64,000 nucleotides of DNA, from positions 6,634,001-6,698,000 of the forward strand of contig NZ_AP028461.1 in the NCBI RefSeq assembly GCF_033097365.1, read 5' to 3'. The stretch comes from Actinoplanes sichuanensis. Its GTDB lineage: Bacteria > Actinomycetota > Actinomycetes > Mycobacteriales > Micromonosporaceae. The position numbers and the translations under genes are program-made. Positions 1 to 8,104 of this stretch are shown here, piece by piece (the stretch's first letter is position 1; each line of letters begins with the position of its first letter). The notes under the pieces are model-generated. The model saw only the letters and a list, made by a program, of their open reading frames with translations. It did not search any database and was not told the DNA's origin.

Positions 1-144
1 CTCCCCGGCCACGCTCTCCACCCGCCGGGTCACGATCTTCCGCTTCGCGGCATCGGCCTCCAGCCGACGAACCAGCCGGGCCAGCGCCCACGAGCACTCT
101 TGCGGCCCGCGACCAGCAGAAACCATCAGATGTCGTACGGCCAT
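1..144 (-). CDS. prfH: PrfH, release-factor-like protein of the RtcB-PrfH pair (3' end outside window)
   Basis: Only the first 48 codons are present; the gene runs off the left edge. The N-terminus contains SAGRGPQECSWALARLV at residues 9-25, which matches the start of PrfH, a class I release-factor relative, rather than RF1/RF2. ATG at 144 follows a strong purine-rich ribosome binding site (about 149-157). From established work, PrfH acts with RtcB2 on ribosomes cut in the 16S decoding centre: PrfH frees the stalled peptide and RtcB reseals the RNA. The neighbouring rtcB upstream on the same strand supports the call. The usual close rtcB-prfH spacing is broken here by about 550 bases. The GGQ-bearing part lies outside the window. 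Confidence 0.8.
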   Translation of the reverse strand, partial: MAVRHLMVSAGRGPQECSWALARLVRRLEADAAKRKIVTRRVESVAGE

Positions 145-498
145 CGTGCCCCCCTTCCAGAAGGTGCGAGGCCGGCCGTCCCCGATGGGTGAGCCATCCC
201 GCCCGCCCTCACCCCGCCCGACAAAACACCCACGCCGGAACCGGCCAAAACACCGACCTGTGGACGGTCCGCGCTCGGGATCACGCCCACCTCCGGAACG
301 GCGCGATTCGGCCGGTGCCCAGTGGACGGGACGGCACTGTTCGGCAGCCGCCGATCGCCCCCGTCGCCCGACAGGAGCCCGCTCCACGGCAGCCGCCGAC
401 CGAACCCGCCCCGCGGCGAGGCTCCGGCCCGGTGAACACCGGCCGACACAGTCCGCCGGTGGCCGGCGCCGGATGAGCAGCGCGTTTCCACCAGCCGA

Positions 499-702
499 TC
501 ACCGGCTGCCACCGCCGACCGCGTGCCGGGACCCACCGCGCCGGGGCGGTCTGGTGAAGAACACCGGCCGGGGCGGTCGGTCGGCGAACCGCTTCCACCG
601 CAGCACCGGCACACACCCGGTGACCCCCCGCAGCGCCGCGGCACTCGACGAGGACGAGGACGAGGACGACGCAGATGAAGCAGACGAAGCAGCCGCGCTC
701 AT
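499..702 (-). CDS. possible 67-residue Ser-rich peptide overlapping the end of rtcB
   Basis: This short frame starts at an ATG that overlaps the rtcB stop codon as ATGA, a typical translational-coupling arrangement. Its first 20 or so residues are almost only Ser and Ala, encoded by a TCG/TCC run, and the rest is Arg/Pro-rich. No family is recognised. It may be a real coupled peptide, a degenerate spacer, or chance. The remaining gap to prfH (145-498) shows no convincing frame, RNA gene or terminator. Confidence 0.25.
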   Translation of the reverse strand: MSAAASSASSASSSSSSSSSAAALRGVTGCVPVLRWKRFADRPPRPVFFTRPPRRGGSRHAVGGGSR

Positions 703-1814
703 CGACGGCCTCCCTTCCGCGGCGCGAGATCGGCCGTCTTGTAGGTGACCAGCGGGACCGTGCTGACGACAGGCGTGGCGAGCCGGTGCGTGACCAGGTC
801 GCCGATCACCTGCTCGATCCGTTTGTAGGCGCCCGGTGCCTCCTCGAAGAGCAACTGCCGGTCGCCGCAGACGACGATCGAGCCGACGGCCGTACGCCGA
901 AGCTCCTCGACCGTGTGTTTGGCCTTGCCGCGCCGCAGCGCGTCGGTCCGGGACATCTTGCGTCCGGCGCCGTGCGCCACCGAATGCCCGGCCGACGGGC
1001 CGGAGTGCCCGGTCACCAGGAAGGACCGGGTGCCGCGGGTGCCGGCGATGAGCACGTCGGCGCCGTCGCCGGGCGCGGCGCCCTTGCGGTGCAGGTAGTG
1101 ACCGTCGCGGATCTCGACGGAGTTGTGGCAGACGTCGGTGACCGGTTCGCCGAGTTCGGCGCCGAGCGCTTCGGCGACCCGCTCGGCCATGATCCGCCGG
1201 TTGAGGTGTCCCCACCGGACGGCGTCGTCGTGCGCGGCCAGGTAGGCGGGCGGGTCGGCGGCCGGGCCGGCCCCGTGCACCTCGGTGTGCGACCGCAGGA
1301 TGCGCTCGCCGAGTCCCCGGGAGCCGCTGTGCACGATGAGGACGGTGTCACCGGCGGCCAGGCCGAGCCGCTCGGCGTGACCGCTGTCGAGGATCTCGTC
1401 GACCCGGGCGAGTTCGACGAAGTGGTTGCCGCGGCCGACGGTGCCGAGCTGGTCGGTGTATCCGGCCGGGACGTCGAGGCCGGTCGGGTCGACCGGTTCG
1501 TCCAGGTCGGGGAAGCGCCCGGCCAGGCGTTCCGGGACGACCCGCTTGAGTTTGACGGGGTACACCGCGATCCCGCAGCCGATGTCCGAGCCGACCAGGA
1601 ACGGGTAGAGCACCGAGGAGAGCATGGCGGCGCCGATCGGGGCGCCCTTGCCGGGGTGCAGGTCGGGCATCCCGGCGACGTGGATCATGCCGTCCAGGGC
1701 GGCGACCTGGTGGCACTGGTCGACGGCGTCGGTTTCGATCCAGCTGCCGGGCTCGGCGAAGACGGTGACGGTGGCACGTGTGGACTGCTGTGAAGACAAA
1801 ATGCTTCTTCCCAT
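699..1814 (-). CDS. rtcB: RtcB family RNA-splicing ligase (RtcB2 type)
   Basis: This is a GTP- and Mn-dependent ligase joining 3'-phosphate (or 2',3'-cyclic phosphate) and 5'-OH RNA ends. About 371 residues. Signature stretches are in family order: GMPDLHPGKGAPIGA near the N-terminus, GSDIGCGI with the metal-binding Cys, GRGNHFVEL, HSGSRGLG, HRKGAAP, and HGAGRKMSR, whose His is the residue guanylylated in the family. ATG at 1814 is chosen because the conserved domain begins soon after. A TTG at 1799 has a better-spaced purine-rich site (GGAAG), and the open frame extends to 1982 without conserved sequence. The downstream prfH fragment indicates the ribosome-repair subtype rather than a tRNA-splicing role. 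Confidence 0.9.
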   Translation of the reverse strand: MGRSILSSQQSTRATVTVFAEPGSWIETDAVDQCHQVAALDGMIHVAGMPDLHPGKGAPIGAAMLSSVLYPFLVGSDIGCGIAVYPVKLKRVVPERLAGRFPDLDEPVDPTGLDVPAGYTDQLGTVGRGNHFVELARVDEILDSGHAERLGLAAGDTVLIVHSGSRGLGERILRSHTEVHGAGPAADPPAYLAAHDDAVRWGHLNRRIMAERVAEALGAELGEPVTDVCHNSVEIRDGHYLHRKGAAPGDGADVLIAGTRGTRSFLVTGHSGPSAGHSVAHGAGRKMSRTDALRRGKAKHTVEELRRTAVGSIVVCGDRQLLFEEAPGAYKRIEQVIGDLVTHRLATPVVSTVPLVTYKTADLAPRKGGRR

Positions 1815-2114
1815 GACGGTGGGGCGCGGCCCGCGGAGAGCGGGGGCGCCAGGCTGAGGGCACGGTTCACGGCACGCCGACGAGGGCGGTGCCGGAGTGG
1901 CGCGGCAGGGGACGCCGCGGGGTGCGCTGGGTGAAGGCCTCAGTACGTCATGCGGTCCACCCAACCGGACCGGCCGGACCACGGCAACCGATTTAAGGTC
2001 CGCCTGACATACCGCCGGGTTCAGGTACGGGCTGGGATTACCTCGTTTGTTACCGGCGGGTTAACTTATTGACATCCATCGATTCCAGGAGCCCCAATAC
2101 CCCAGGGAGTTCCC

Positions 2115-2990
2115 ATGCCCGTTCCTGCCCGAATCCGGAAGGCCCCGCTACTGACCGCTCTCTGCGCCGCCTTCGTCCTGGCGACGCCCGCACTACCGGC
2201 CGCGGCCGCCAACCCGTACGAGCGCGGCCCGGCACCCACCAACGCCAGCATCGAGGCGTCCCGCGGCACGTTCGCGATCGCCCAGGTCACCGTGGCACGC
2301 GCCAGCGTCTCCACGTTCGGTGGCGGAACCATCTACTACCCGACCGACACCAGCGCCGGAACGTTCGGGGCCATCGCCATCTCCCCCGGCTTCACCGCGT
2401 CGCAGTCGAGCATCGCCTGGCTCGGCCCGCGGCTCGCCTCACAGGGCTTCGTGGTGATCACCATCGACACCCGCAGCACCCTCGACCAGCCGGACAGCCG
2501 CGGCACACAGTTGCTGGGTGCCCTCGACTACCTGACGAACACCAGCTCGGTCCGCACCCGCATCGACGCCACCCGCCTCGGCGTGATGGGCCACTCGATG
2601 GGCGGCGGAGGCAGCCTGGCCGCGGCCCGGACCCGACCCGCACTGCAGGCGGCGGTCCCGATGACCCCGTGGCACGGCACGAAGAGCTGGACCACCGTCC
2701 GCGTACCGACCCTGATCATCGGAGCCGAGAACGACACGGTGGCCCCGGTGTCGTCACACGCCGAACCGTTCTACACGAGCCTGACCACCGCGCCCGACAA
2801 GGCCTATCTGGAACTCAACAACGCGAGCCACTCGGCACCGACCGAGGGTGGCAGCGTGACCGTCGCCAAATACAGCCTCTCCTGGCTGAAGCGCTTCATC
2901 GACAACGACACCCGCTACGACCAGTTCCTGTGCCCGGCCCCGTCCGGCACCGCGATCCAGGAGTACCGGGACACCTGCCCGCACTCCTGA
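2115..2990 (+). CDS. secreted cutinase / PET-hydrolase-like polyester hydrolase
   Basis: An alpha/beta hydrolase of the type I bacterial cutinase family (TfCut2 and leaf-compost cutinase relatives), which hydrolyse cutin and synthetic polyesters outside the cell. 291 residues: signal peptide about 1-31 ending in an AAA stretch, then a mature enzyme of family length. Visible catalytic residues are Ser161 in GHSMGGGG, Asp207 in AENDTVAP and His239 in NNASHSAP. The aromatic clamp is present as Phe93 in SPGFTA and Trp186 in MTPWHG. Cys273 and Cys288 probably form the C-terminal disulfide; the second disulfide typical of Ideonella PETase is absent. A TTGACA at 2069-2074 lies upstream without a clear -10 partner. 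It is a single-gene unit followed by a hairpin. PET activity is inferred, not shown. Confidence 0.92.
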   Translation: MPVPARIRKAPLLTALCAAFVLATPALPAAAANPYERGPAPTNASIEASRGTFAIAQVTVARASVSTFGGGTIYYPTDTSAGTFGAIAISPGFTASQSSIAWLGPRLASQGFVVITIDTRSTLDQPDSRGTQLLGALDYLTNTSSVRTRIDATRLGVMGHSMGGGGSLAAARTRPALQAAVPMTPWHGTKSWTTVRVPTLIIGAENDTVAPVSSHAEPFYTSLTTAPDKAYLELNNASHSAPTEGGSVTVAKYSLSWLKRFIDNDTRYDQFLCPAPSGTAIQEYRDTCPHS

Positions 2991-3001
2991 CGCTCCGCAC
3001 C

Positions 3002-3029
3002 GAGGGTCCGGCCGCGCGGCCGGACCCTC
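3002..3029 (+). terminator. perfect hairpin after the cutinase gene
   Basis: A perfect inverted repeat: 13-bp arms (GAGGGTCCGGCCG and its complement) with a 2-base loop, starting 12 bases after the cutinase stop codon. It has no T-run, as is usual in high-GC actinobacteria. It also lies just beyond the end of the converging minus-strand gene and could serve both. Confidence 0.8.
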
Positions 3030-3041
3030 TCGCGGCCTGTT

Positions 3042-3518
3042 TCAGAGGCAGACCCAGCAGTAGAGGTGCTCGCCGCCCGCACGGGCCGCGCGGGCGAGGG
3101 CCACCAGGTCGGTGACCACCGGCACGAGCTCGTCGTCGGCCGCGCCGGGTCGGTAGATCTCCTCGATCCGGACCCACCGGGCGGCCAGCTCCGGGATCCG
3201 CCCGTCATCGACCCCGGCGAGCGTGTCGCGCATCTCGTCGGTCAACTGCTCGACCCAGGGCCCCTGGTGTTCCATGAGATCCTCCGGGTCGAGCACCGGC
3301 CACACCAGACGAATGCCGGACGAACCGGCCGCCCGGCCCACTCCGGCGATGAACGCACACAACGCACCGACGCACACGGCCGCGTCCAGCCATTTGACGT
3401 CGACCACTTCGGTGACCCACTCCTCGATGGTGCCCGGAGGATCAGCATCGGTCCGGTCCATCAGATCGGTCACGGTCGCAGCGTCCGGACCTCGGAAGTA
3501 GTCATACATCACACCCAT
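3042..3518 (-). CDS. hypothetical protein, about 158 residues
   Basis: A soluble, acidic protein beginning MGVMYDYFRG. No family is recognised with confidence. The length and opening are loosely like DUF1877-type proteins (one is found at 31,061), but no shared motif was confirmed. ATG at 3518 is chosen; the frame stays open to 3764, but that extension is Arg-rich and lies antisense within the neighbouring membrane-protein gene, so it is not credible. Cys residues cluster at the C-terminus (LYCWVCL). It probably forms a two-gene unit with the upstream minus-strand membrane protein, whose stop is 30 bases away. Confidence 0.6.
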   Translation of the reverse strand: MGVMYDYFRGPDAATVTDLMDRTDADPPGTIEEWVTEVVDVKWLDAAVCVGALCAFIAGVGRAAGSSGIRLVWPVLDPEDLMEHQGPWVEQLTDEMRDTLAGVDDGRIPELAARWVRIEEIYRPGAADDELVPVVTDLVALARAARAGGEHLYCWVCL

Positions 3519-3547
3519 GGCGCAGCACTCTAGACTCCGGTGACTCT

Positions 3548-3961
3548 CTAATCGGCGAGCCAGGTGTGCAGGGCTCCGCCGTACGGGGTGAAGGCCAGCG
3601 CCGCCAGCAGCACCCAGACACCGATCGCCAGCAGGGCCCGTCGGGTTCGCCGGCCGTCGCCGTCCTGTCGGGCGGCGGCCACCGTGAAGCCGCCGAGCAG
3701 CACGCCGGCGGTCGCCACCGGGACGACGAGCATGGTGGTCACCCGGGCGATGCCGAAGATCCACGCGAACGGGTTGGTGGCCGAGTCCCAGCCGAGCGGG
3801 ATCGAGTCCTTCGGGTCGCCGAGCCGATCCAGTCCGGGCGCGAACAGTGCACCCCAGTCGCCGCTGCGTACCACCGCGAGCACCAGCACCCCGAATCCGC
3901 CGAGCAGGTACAGCGTGATCAGCAGGAACTGTGCCGCACCCAGCAGCCGGGTCTTGATCAT
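3548..3961 (-). CDS. small integral membrane protein
   Basis: About 137 residues with three predicted membrane helices: one near the N-terminus (LLGAAQFLLITLYLLGGF), one in the middle (VTTMLVVPVATAGVLLGGF) and one near the end (ALLAIGVWVLLAALAF), separated by a polar segment with GLDRLGDPKDS. No family is recognised. ATG 3961 is preferred because the hydrophobic segment follows at once; an ATG at 3985 is an alternative. It lies 30 bases upstream of the hypothetical gene ending at 3042. Confidence 0.6.
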   Translation of the reverse strand: MIKTRLLGAAQFLLITLYLLGGFGVLVLAVVRSGDWGALFAPGLDRLGDPKDSIPLGWDSATNPFAWIFGIARVTTMLVVPVATAGVLLGGFTVAAARQDGDGRRTRRALLAIGVWVLLAALAFTPYGGALHTWLAD

Positions 3962-4006
3962 GGACGGCAACCTACAACCCTCCACTCAGCACACCGGCGG
4001 CGGGCG

Positions 4007-4867
4007 TCAGAACAGGGTCGGCGGGCCGTCCGGCTCCGGTGCCGGCAGAGGCGGCGGCTCGGGCAGCGGCTCCAGGCCGGGCACCAGGGCACGCACCTCG
4101 TCGTGGAAGCGGCGACACAACTCGGGCGCGTCCGCGTTGTCGGGGGTGTGCACGAAGAACGTGGGCGACCGGCCTTCGCGCAGCCACCGGGCGACGATCG
4201 GGACCCAGCGCCGCCAGCCGTCGACGGTGCGGTCGGTGGCGTCCCGGCCGAGGTAGCGGATGATCGGCCGGTCGGTGAGGGCTTCGGTCCGCAGCGGCAT
4301 GCGGGGCTTCTTGAGCCACGCGTCACGTTCGGCGTCGCTGGTCGGAGGCGTGCGGAAGAACTCGGTCGTGTCGAACGGCACCCACTCGGCGCCGGTGTCG
4401 GCGAGCAGTTCCTCGAGGCGGCGCGGCTCGTGGAAGAAGGCTGGATCGCGGACCTCCACGGCGTACCGGAAGGAGTCGGGCAGGCGCCGCAGAAACCGGG
4501 AGAGAGCCGGGAGGTCGCCGGGTCCGAAGGATCCCGGCAGTTGCGCCCACAGGGCGTGCACGCGGTCGCCGAGCGGCTCGATCACGCGCAGGAATTCCGA
4601 CAGTCCGGAGGTGTCGGTGAAGGACGAGTGTGTCACTTCGCGCGGGAGTTTCAGGACGAACCGGAAGTCGGCCGGTGCCTGCGACGCCCAGCCGGCAACC
4701 GTGTCGAGGGTCGGCGTCGCGTAGAAGGTGGTGTTGCCCTCGACCGCGTTGCACCACCCGGCGTACGACCGAAGACGATCGGTTCCGGACGCCGGGATGA
4801 ACCGGCCCTGCCACGACTTCAGGCTCCACATGGCGCAGCCGACGTGCAGCCTCACCGCGAACCCCAC
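4007..4867 (-). CDS. DUF72 (YecE-like) TIM-barrel protein
   Basis: About 286 residues. The DUF72 hallmarks are visible: HVGCAMWSLKSWQG at the N-terminus, NAVEGNTTFYATP, RFVLKLPREVTHS, LWAQLPGSFGP and YAVEVRDPAFF. The tail is Pro-rich and low complexity. The biochemical role of the family is unsettled; members have a TIM-barrel fold. The start overlaps the end of bluB by 16 bases, so the two are probably co-transcribed. No functional link to cobalamin is known. Confidence 0.9.
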   Translation of the reverse strand: MGFAVRLHVGCAMWSLKSWQGRFIPASGTDRLRSYAGWCNAVEGNTTFYATPTLDTVAGWASQAPADFRFVLKLPREVTHSSFTDTSGLSEFLRVIEPLGDRVHALWAQLPGSFGPGDLPALSRFLRRLPDSFRYAVEVRDPAFFHEPRRLEELLADTGAEWVPFDTTEFFRTPPTSDAERDAWLKKPRMPLRTEALTDRPIIRYLGRDATDRTVDGWRRWVPIVARWLREGRSPTFFVHTPDNADAPELCRRFHDEVRALVPGLEPLPEPPPLPAPEPDGPPTLF

Positions 4868-5481
4868 CGATCCGCGTGCACGGCCCGGTCGAGGGGCCGT
4901 CGCTGCCGCCAGCCGTGCCGCTCCAGGTCGGGGACCGTGGCGAGGTGGCTGACCGGCCCGACGCAGAGCCAGGCCACCGGCCGGATCCCGGCCGGGATGC
5001 CGAGCAGCTCACGGAGGAACTCCTCGCGGTAGAACGACACCCAGCCGACACCGAGGCCCTCGGCGGTGGCGGCCAGCCACAGGTTCTGGATGGCGAGGCA
5101 GACCGAGTAGAGCCCGGCGTCGGCGATGGCGTGCCGGCCGAGGACGGCGGGCCCGCCGCGGGACGGATCGTAGGTGACCACGATCGACAGTCCGGCCTCC
5201 AGCACCCCGTCGATCTTGATGCGGGCGAACCGTTCGGCGGCCTCCCCGCTGAGCGTGGCGGCGAAGACGTCCCGTTCGGTGCGGACGTGCTCGTGGAAGG
5301 CCGCCCGCACCGATTTCGAGCGGACCAGCACGAAGTCCCACGGCTGGGAGAGGCCGACGCTCGGTGCGGCGTGCGCGGCGGTGAGGATCCGGTCGAGGAC
5401 CTCGTCGGGGACCGGCTCTCCGGTGAATTCCGCCCGAACGTCCCGGCGGCGGTGAATGACGTCGTAGAGCCCCTCGATCAC
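4852..5481 (-). CDS. bluB: 5,6-dimethylbenzimidazole synthase BluB
   Basis: A flavin-destroying nitroreductase-fold enzyme that turns reduced FMN and O2 into 5,6-dimethylbenzimidazole, the lower ligand of vitamin B12. 209 residues. Matching features are the N-terminal RRRDVRAEFTGEPVPDEVL, the flavin-binding AAPSVGLSQPWDFVLV, and GLGVGWVSFY with the LCVGPVS segment near the end. The start is GTG at 5481. No cobalamin riboswitch was seen upstream, and no other B12 gene is in the window. Confidence 0.92.
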   Translation of the reverse strand: MIEGLYDVIHRRRDVRAEFTGEPVPDEVLDRILTAAHAAPSVGLSQPWDFVLVRSKSVRAAFHEHVRTERDVFAATLSGEAAERFARIKIDGVLEAGLSIVVTYDPSRGGPAVLGRHAIADAGLYSVCLAIQNLWLAATAEGLGVGWVSFYREEFLRELLGIPAGIRPVAWLCVGPVSHLATVPDLERHGWRQRRPLDRAVHADRWGSR

Positions 5482-5545
5482 CGACGGACGGTATCAGCCG
5501 CGGGACGCCGGGTCACCGCCGCCCGAGGCAGGACCGTGATGGGGA

Positions 5546-6589
5546 TCAGCGCCGGACGGTGCCGGTCGAGGCGCGTGCCACCAGGGCCGGTACGAACGTC
5601 GCCTGCTCGTGCACGTGATCCGGATTGGTGGCCTCGTCCAGGACGAGGCGCGCCGCGGTACGGCCGAGCTCCTGCCGTGGCTGCCGGACCGAGGTGAGCG
5701 GCACCGCCGCGGCCGCCGCGAAGTCGATGTCGTCGAATCCGACGATCGCCAGGTCGTCGGGCACCCGCAGGCCGGCCGTGACGGCGTGCTGGAGCAGCCC
5801 GAGGGCGAGCAGGTCGTTGGCGCAGAACGCGGCGGTGGGCCGACGCCGGGACGGCAGGCCGGCCAGCCGTTCGCCGGCCGAGCGCCCCTCGTTGACGGTG
5901 AGCGCCTCGGTGGGCAGGTGGATCAGGTCGTCCTCGGGCATCCCGAACTCGTCCCACACCGCCCGCGCGCCCTGAAGCCGCTCCCGGACCTGGCCGATAC
6001 TGGCCGGCCCGCCCACGAATGCGACCCGCCGATGTCCGCGATCGATCAGGTGCTCGACGGCGATCCGGCCGCCGAGGACGTCGTCGACGGCGACCGAGCA
6101 GTGCCCGCCGGCCCGGCTGAACCGGTCGACCATGACGAACGGCAGCCCGCGCTGGGCGAGGTCGGCCAGGTGCGGGGCGTCCGGGTCGACCGGGGTGATC
6201 AGGATGCCCTGGACGCGCTGCTGGAGGAGCCGGTCGAGGTGTTTGGCCTCGCGCTCGGAGCGGCCGTTGCTGTTGCAGACGAACAGCGACAGGTCGGCGT
6301 CCTCGGCGGCGGTCTCGATGCCCTCGGCGACGTCGTGGAAGAACGGGTTGCCGCCGTCGAGCATCACGTAGGCCAGCGCCCGACTGGTGCCGGCCCGCAG
6401 CTGGCGGGCCGACTCGTTGCGCACGAATCCGAGCTCGGCCATCGCCCGCTCGACGCGCTCGCGGGTGGCGGCGCTGACCACGGCGGGCCGGTTCAGCACG
6501 TTGGAGACGGTGCCCAGGGAGACGCCCGCGGCGGCGGCGACGTCCTTGACCGAGGGGGCTCGACCGTTGCGGGGCTGCTGAGTCAACAC
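5546..6589 (-). CDS. LacI family transcriptional regulator
   Basis: About 347 residues. The N-terminal LacI helix-turn-helix and hinge read SVKDVAAAAGVSLGTVSNVLN, followed by a type I periplasmic-binding-protein sugar domain with SQ-like effector segments and the family ending AIVGFDDIDFAAAA...LTSVRQP. GTG at 6589 is chosen because the HTH starts about 11 residues later and AAAGG precedes it; an ATG at 6637 is also in frame. A perfect LacI-type palindrome lies just upstream (6643-6656), consistent with autoregulation. A related half-conserved site precedes the L-rhamnose mutarotase gene at 31.9 kb, hinting at a rhamnose regulon. Confidence 0.9.
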   Translation of the reverse strand: MLTQQPRNGRAPSVKDVAAAAGVSLGTVSNVLNRPAVVSAATRERVERAMAELGFVRNESARQLRAGTSRALAYVMLDGGNPFFHDVAEGIETAAEDADLSLFVCNSNGRSEREAKHLDRLLQQRVQGILITPVDPDAPHLADLAQRGLPFVMVDRFSRAGGHCSVAVDDVLGGRIAVEHLIDRGHRRVAFVGGPASIGQVRERLQGARAVWDEFGMPEDDLIHLPTEALTVNEGRSAGERLAGLPSRRRPTAAFCANDLLALGLLQHAVTAGLRVPDDLAIVGFDDIDFAAAAAVPLTSVRQPRQELGRTAARLVLDEATNPDHVHEQATFVPALVARASTGTVRR

Positions 6590-6642
6590 CTGGGCCTTTC
6601 TAACCGTGGCGGGGACGGGCGCCCTGATGGTAAGCACGACGC

Positions 6643-6656
6643 TTGAAACATTTCAA
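6643..6656. promoter_or_regulatory. LacI-type operator
   Basis: Perfect inverted repeat TTGAAACATTTCAA, the usual form for LacI/GalR-type operators, 54 bases upstream of the preferred start of the LacI gene and directly upstream of the alternative ATG at 6637. Confidence 0.65.
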
Positions 6657-6705
6657 TCCCGCCCGGAGGCGCAACGGTGTACCAACGTGTATACCAAAGT
6701 CACTC

Positions 6706-7110
6706 ATGACCACACCGCCCCCTCCGACCCGCTCCGGCGACCCGGCCGAGGTGGTCCACGAGCGGCTGCGTGAGGCCGTCCTCCCGGCCGAGGTGCGCCC
6801 CGATCACCGCCTCGTGGAGACGACCGACTGGAGGCCGGCCGCACACCCGGTGCGTGAGGTGCTGTTCCGGCTGGTGCAGGTAGGTCTTGTGATCCAGCGT
6901 ACGGGCTGGGTGGCCCGCTATCGCACCCCCGTCGAGATCCCGGCGGCGATCGAGGCCCGGGCGGGCGTGGAGGCGTACACCGCATCCCTCGCGGCGGCCG
7001 GATCACCGAGGCCCGCAGATCCATCACCGGAACCCGAACCGGCCCGCGGTCCGCACTCCGGCCGACGACGAGATCGTCGACGCCCGGCTCCGGCAGCCTC
7101 CAGGAGGGCG
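6706..7110 (+). pseudogene. decayed GntR/FadR-type regulator
   Basis: An ATG at 6706 opens a recognisable GntR winged-helix: VVHERLREAVL, then DHRLVET, then HPVREVLFRLVQVGLV and TGWVARY. The recognition-helix segment between LVET and PVRE is mangled, apparently by a deletion. After ARAGVEAYTASLAAA the ligand-domain sequence jumps frame: RITEAR appears in the next frame (about 7003) and DDEIVDARLRQ in the third (about 7070). The gene is therefore broken by at least two frame changes and internal losses. Imperfect repeats GTGTACC/GTGTATACC at about 6676-6695 may be its old operator. Confidence 0.7.
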
Positions 7111-7186
7111 GTCGCGGCGCAGCCGGGTGCGGGGTCGGTGTGGTCGGGTGGGTGTGGCCGTACCGCATGGGCATTATGGTCTTCCG

Positions 7187-8104
7187 GTGTTGAAGTTGCC
7201 GAAGGCCGAGAGTGCGGAGGCGTTCGACGCCCTCGACGAGGGGGTGCTGCGGGCCGGGGCCGAGGAGCTGCTGCGGGAGCTCGGGGTGGATGCGGCGGCG
7301 CACCGGTTCGCGTCCGGCTCGTTGCCCGTCTATGCCGCCGGCGAACTCGTTCTGAAGCTGTTTCCGCAGGTCTACCGGTCGGAGTTTCCGGTCGAGACCG
7401 GGGTTCTGCGGGCGATTCATGGACAGCTGCCGATCGCCACGCCGCGGGTGACGGCGGCCGGGGAGCGCGACGGCTGGGGGTTCGTGCTGATGGAACGGAT
7501 GCCCGGGACACCGCTGACCGGGGTGTGGGACCGGATCGCGCCCGGTGACCGGGACCGGCTGGCCGACGAACTCGGGACGGCGGTGGCGGCGCTGCACGCG
7601 CTCGCACCACCGGAGATCGACGACTGGTGGCCCGACGACTGGGACGGCTTCGTGGCCGGGCAGCGCGCCGGGTGCGTGGACCGCCAGCGCAGTCGGGGCC
7701 TGAGCGAGGCCTGGCTGGACCGCATCCCGGAAGCGCTCGACGTCGATCTGACCGACCGACGGCGGGTGCTTCTGCACACTGAGATCATGCGGGACCATCT
7801 GCTGGTGGCACCGGGCGCGGACGGCCGGTGGCGGTTCAGCGGACTGATCGATTTCGAACCCGCGATGCGGGGCGCACCCGAGTACGAGTTCGTCGGCGTG
7901 GGCTGTTTCGTCGCCGAGGGTGACCGGCGGTTCCTGGGGCGGTTCCTGCGCGCCTACCGGCACCCGGTCGACGACGGGTTCCCGCGCCGGATGGTGGCCT
8001 GGTCGCTGCTGCACTATTTCAGCAATCTGCCCGCCTGGATGAAACGGCTACCACCGGCGGCGTCCTTCGACGAGCTGGCCGAACGCTGGTTCGGTGTGGC
8101 ATGA
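7187..8104 (+). CDS. aminoglycoside-phosphotransferase-like kinase with atypical catalytic loop
   Basis: About 305 residues with an APH/choline-kinase-type fold. An N-lobe with LVLKLFP provides the ATP-binding Lys; WGFVLMERMPGTPL is the hinge region. The catalytic loop reads LLHTEIMRDHLLV, where the family norm is H-G-D, so Gly-Asp is replaced by Thr-Glu. LIDFEPAM replaces the metal-binding D-x-D/DFG-like motif. Substrate unknown. GTG at 7187 is chosen; the frame is open from 7127, but the extra residues show no homology and run over the GntR remnant. The stop overlaps the next gene (ATGA). Confidence 0.75.
   Translation: MLKLPKAESAEAFDALDEGVLRAGAEELLRELGVDAAAHRFASGSLPVYAAGELVLKLFPQVYRSEFPVETGVLRAIHGQLPIATPRVTAAGERDGWGFVLMERMPGTPLTGVWDRIAPGDRDRLADELGTAVAALHALAPPEIDDWWPDDWDGFVAGQRAGCVDRQRSRGLSEAWLDRIPEALDVDLTDRRRVLLHTEIMRDHLLVAPGADGRWRFSGLIDFEPAMRGAPEYEFVGVGCFVAEGDRRFLGRFLRAYRHPVDDGFPRRMVAWSLLHYFSNLPAWMKRLPPAASFDELAERWFGVA

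Noticed and set aside
145..498. RNA gene in the rtcB-prfH spacer
   Set aside because: No tRNA-like cloverleaf, riboswitch motif or clear terminator could be seen by eye; the stretch looks like GC-rich spacer.
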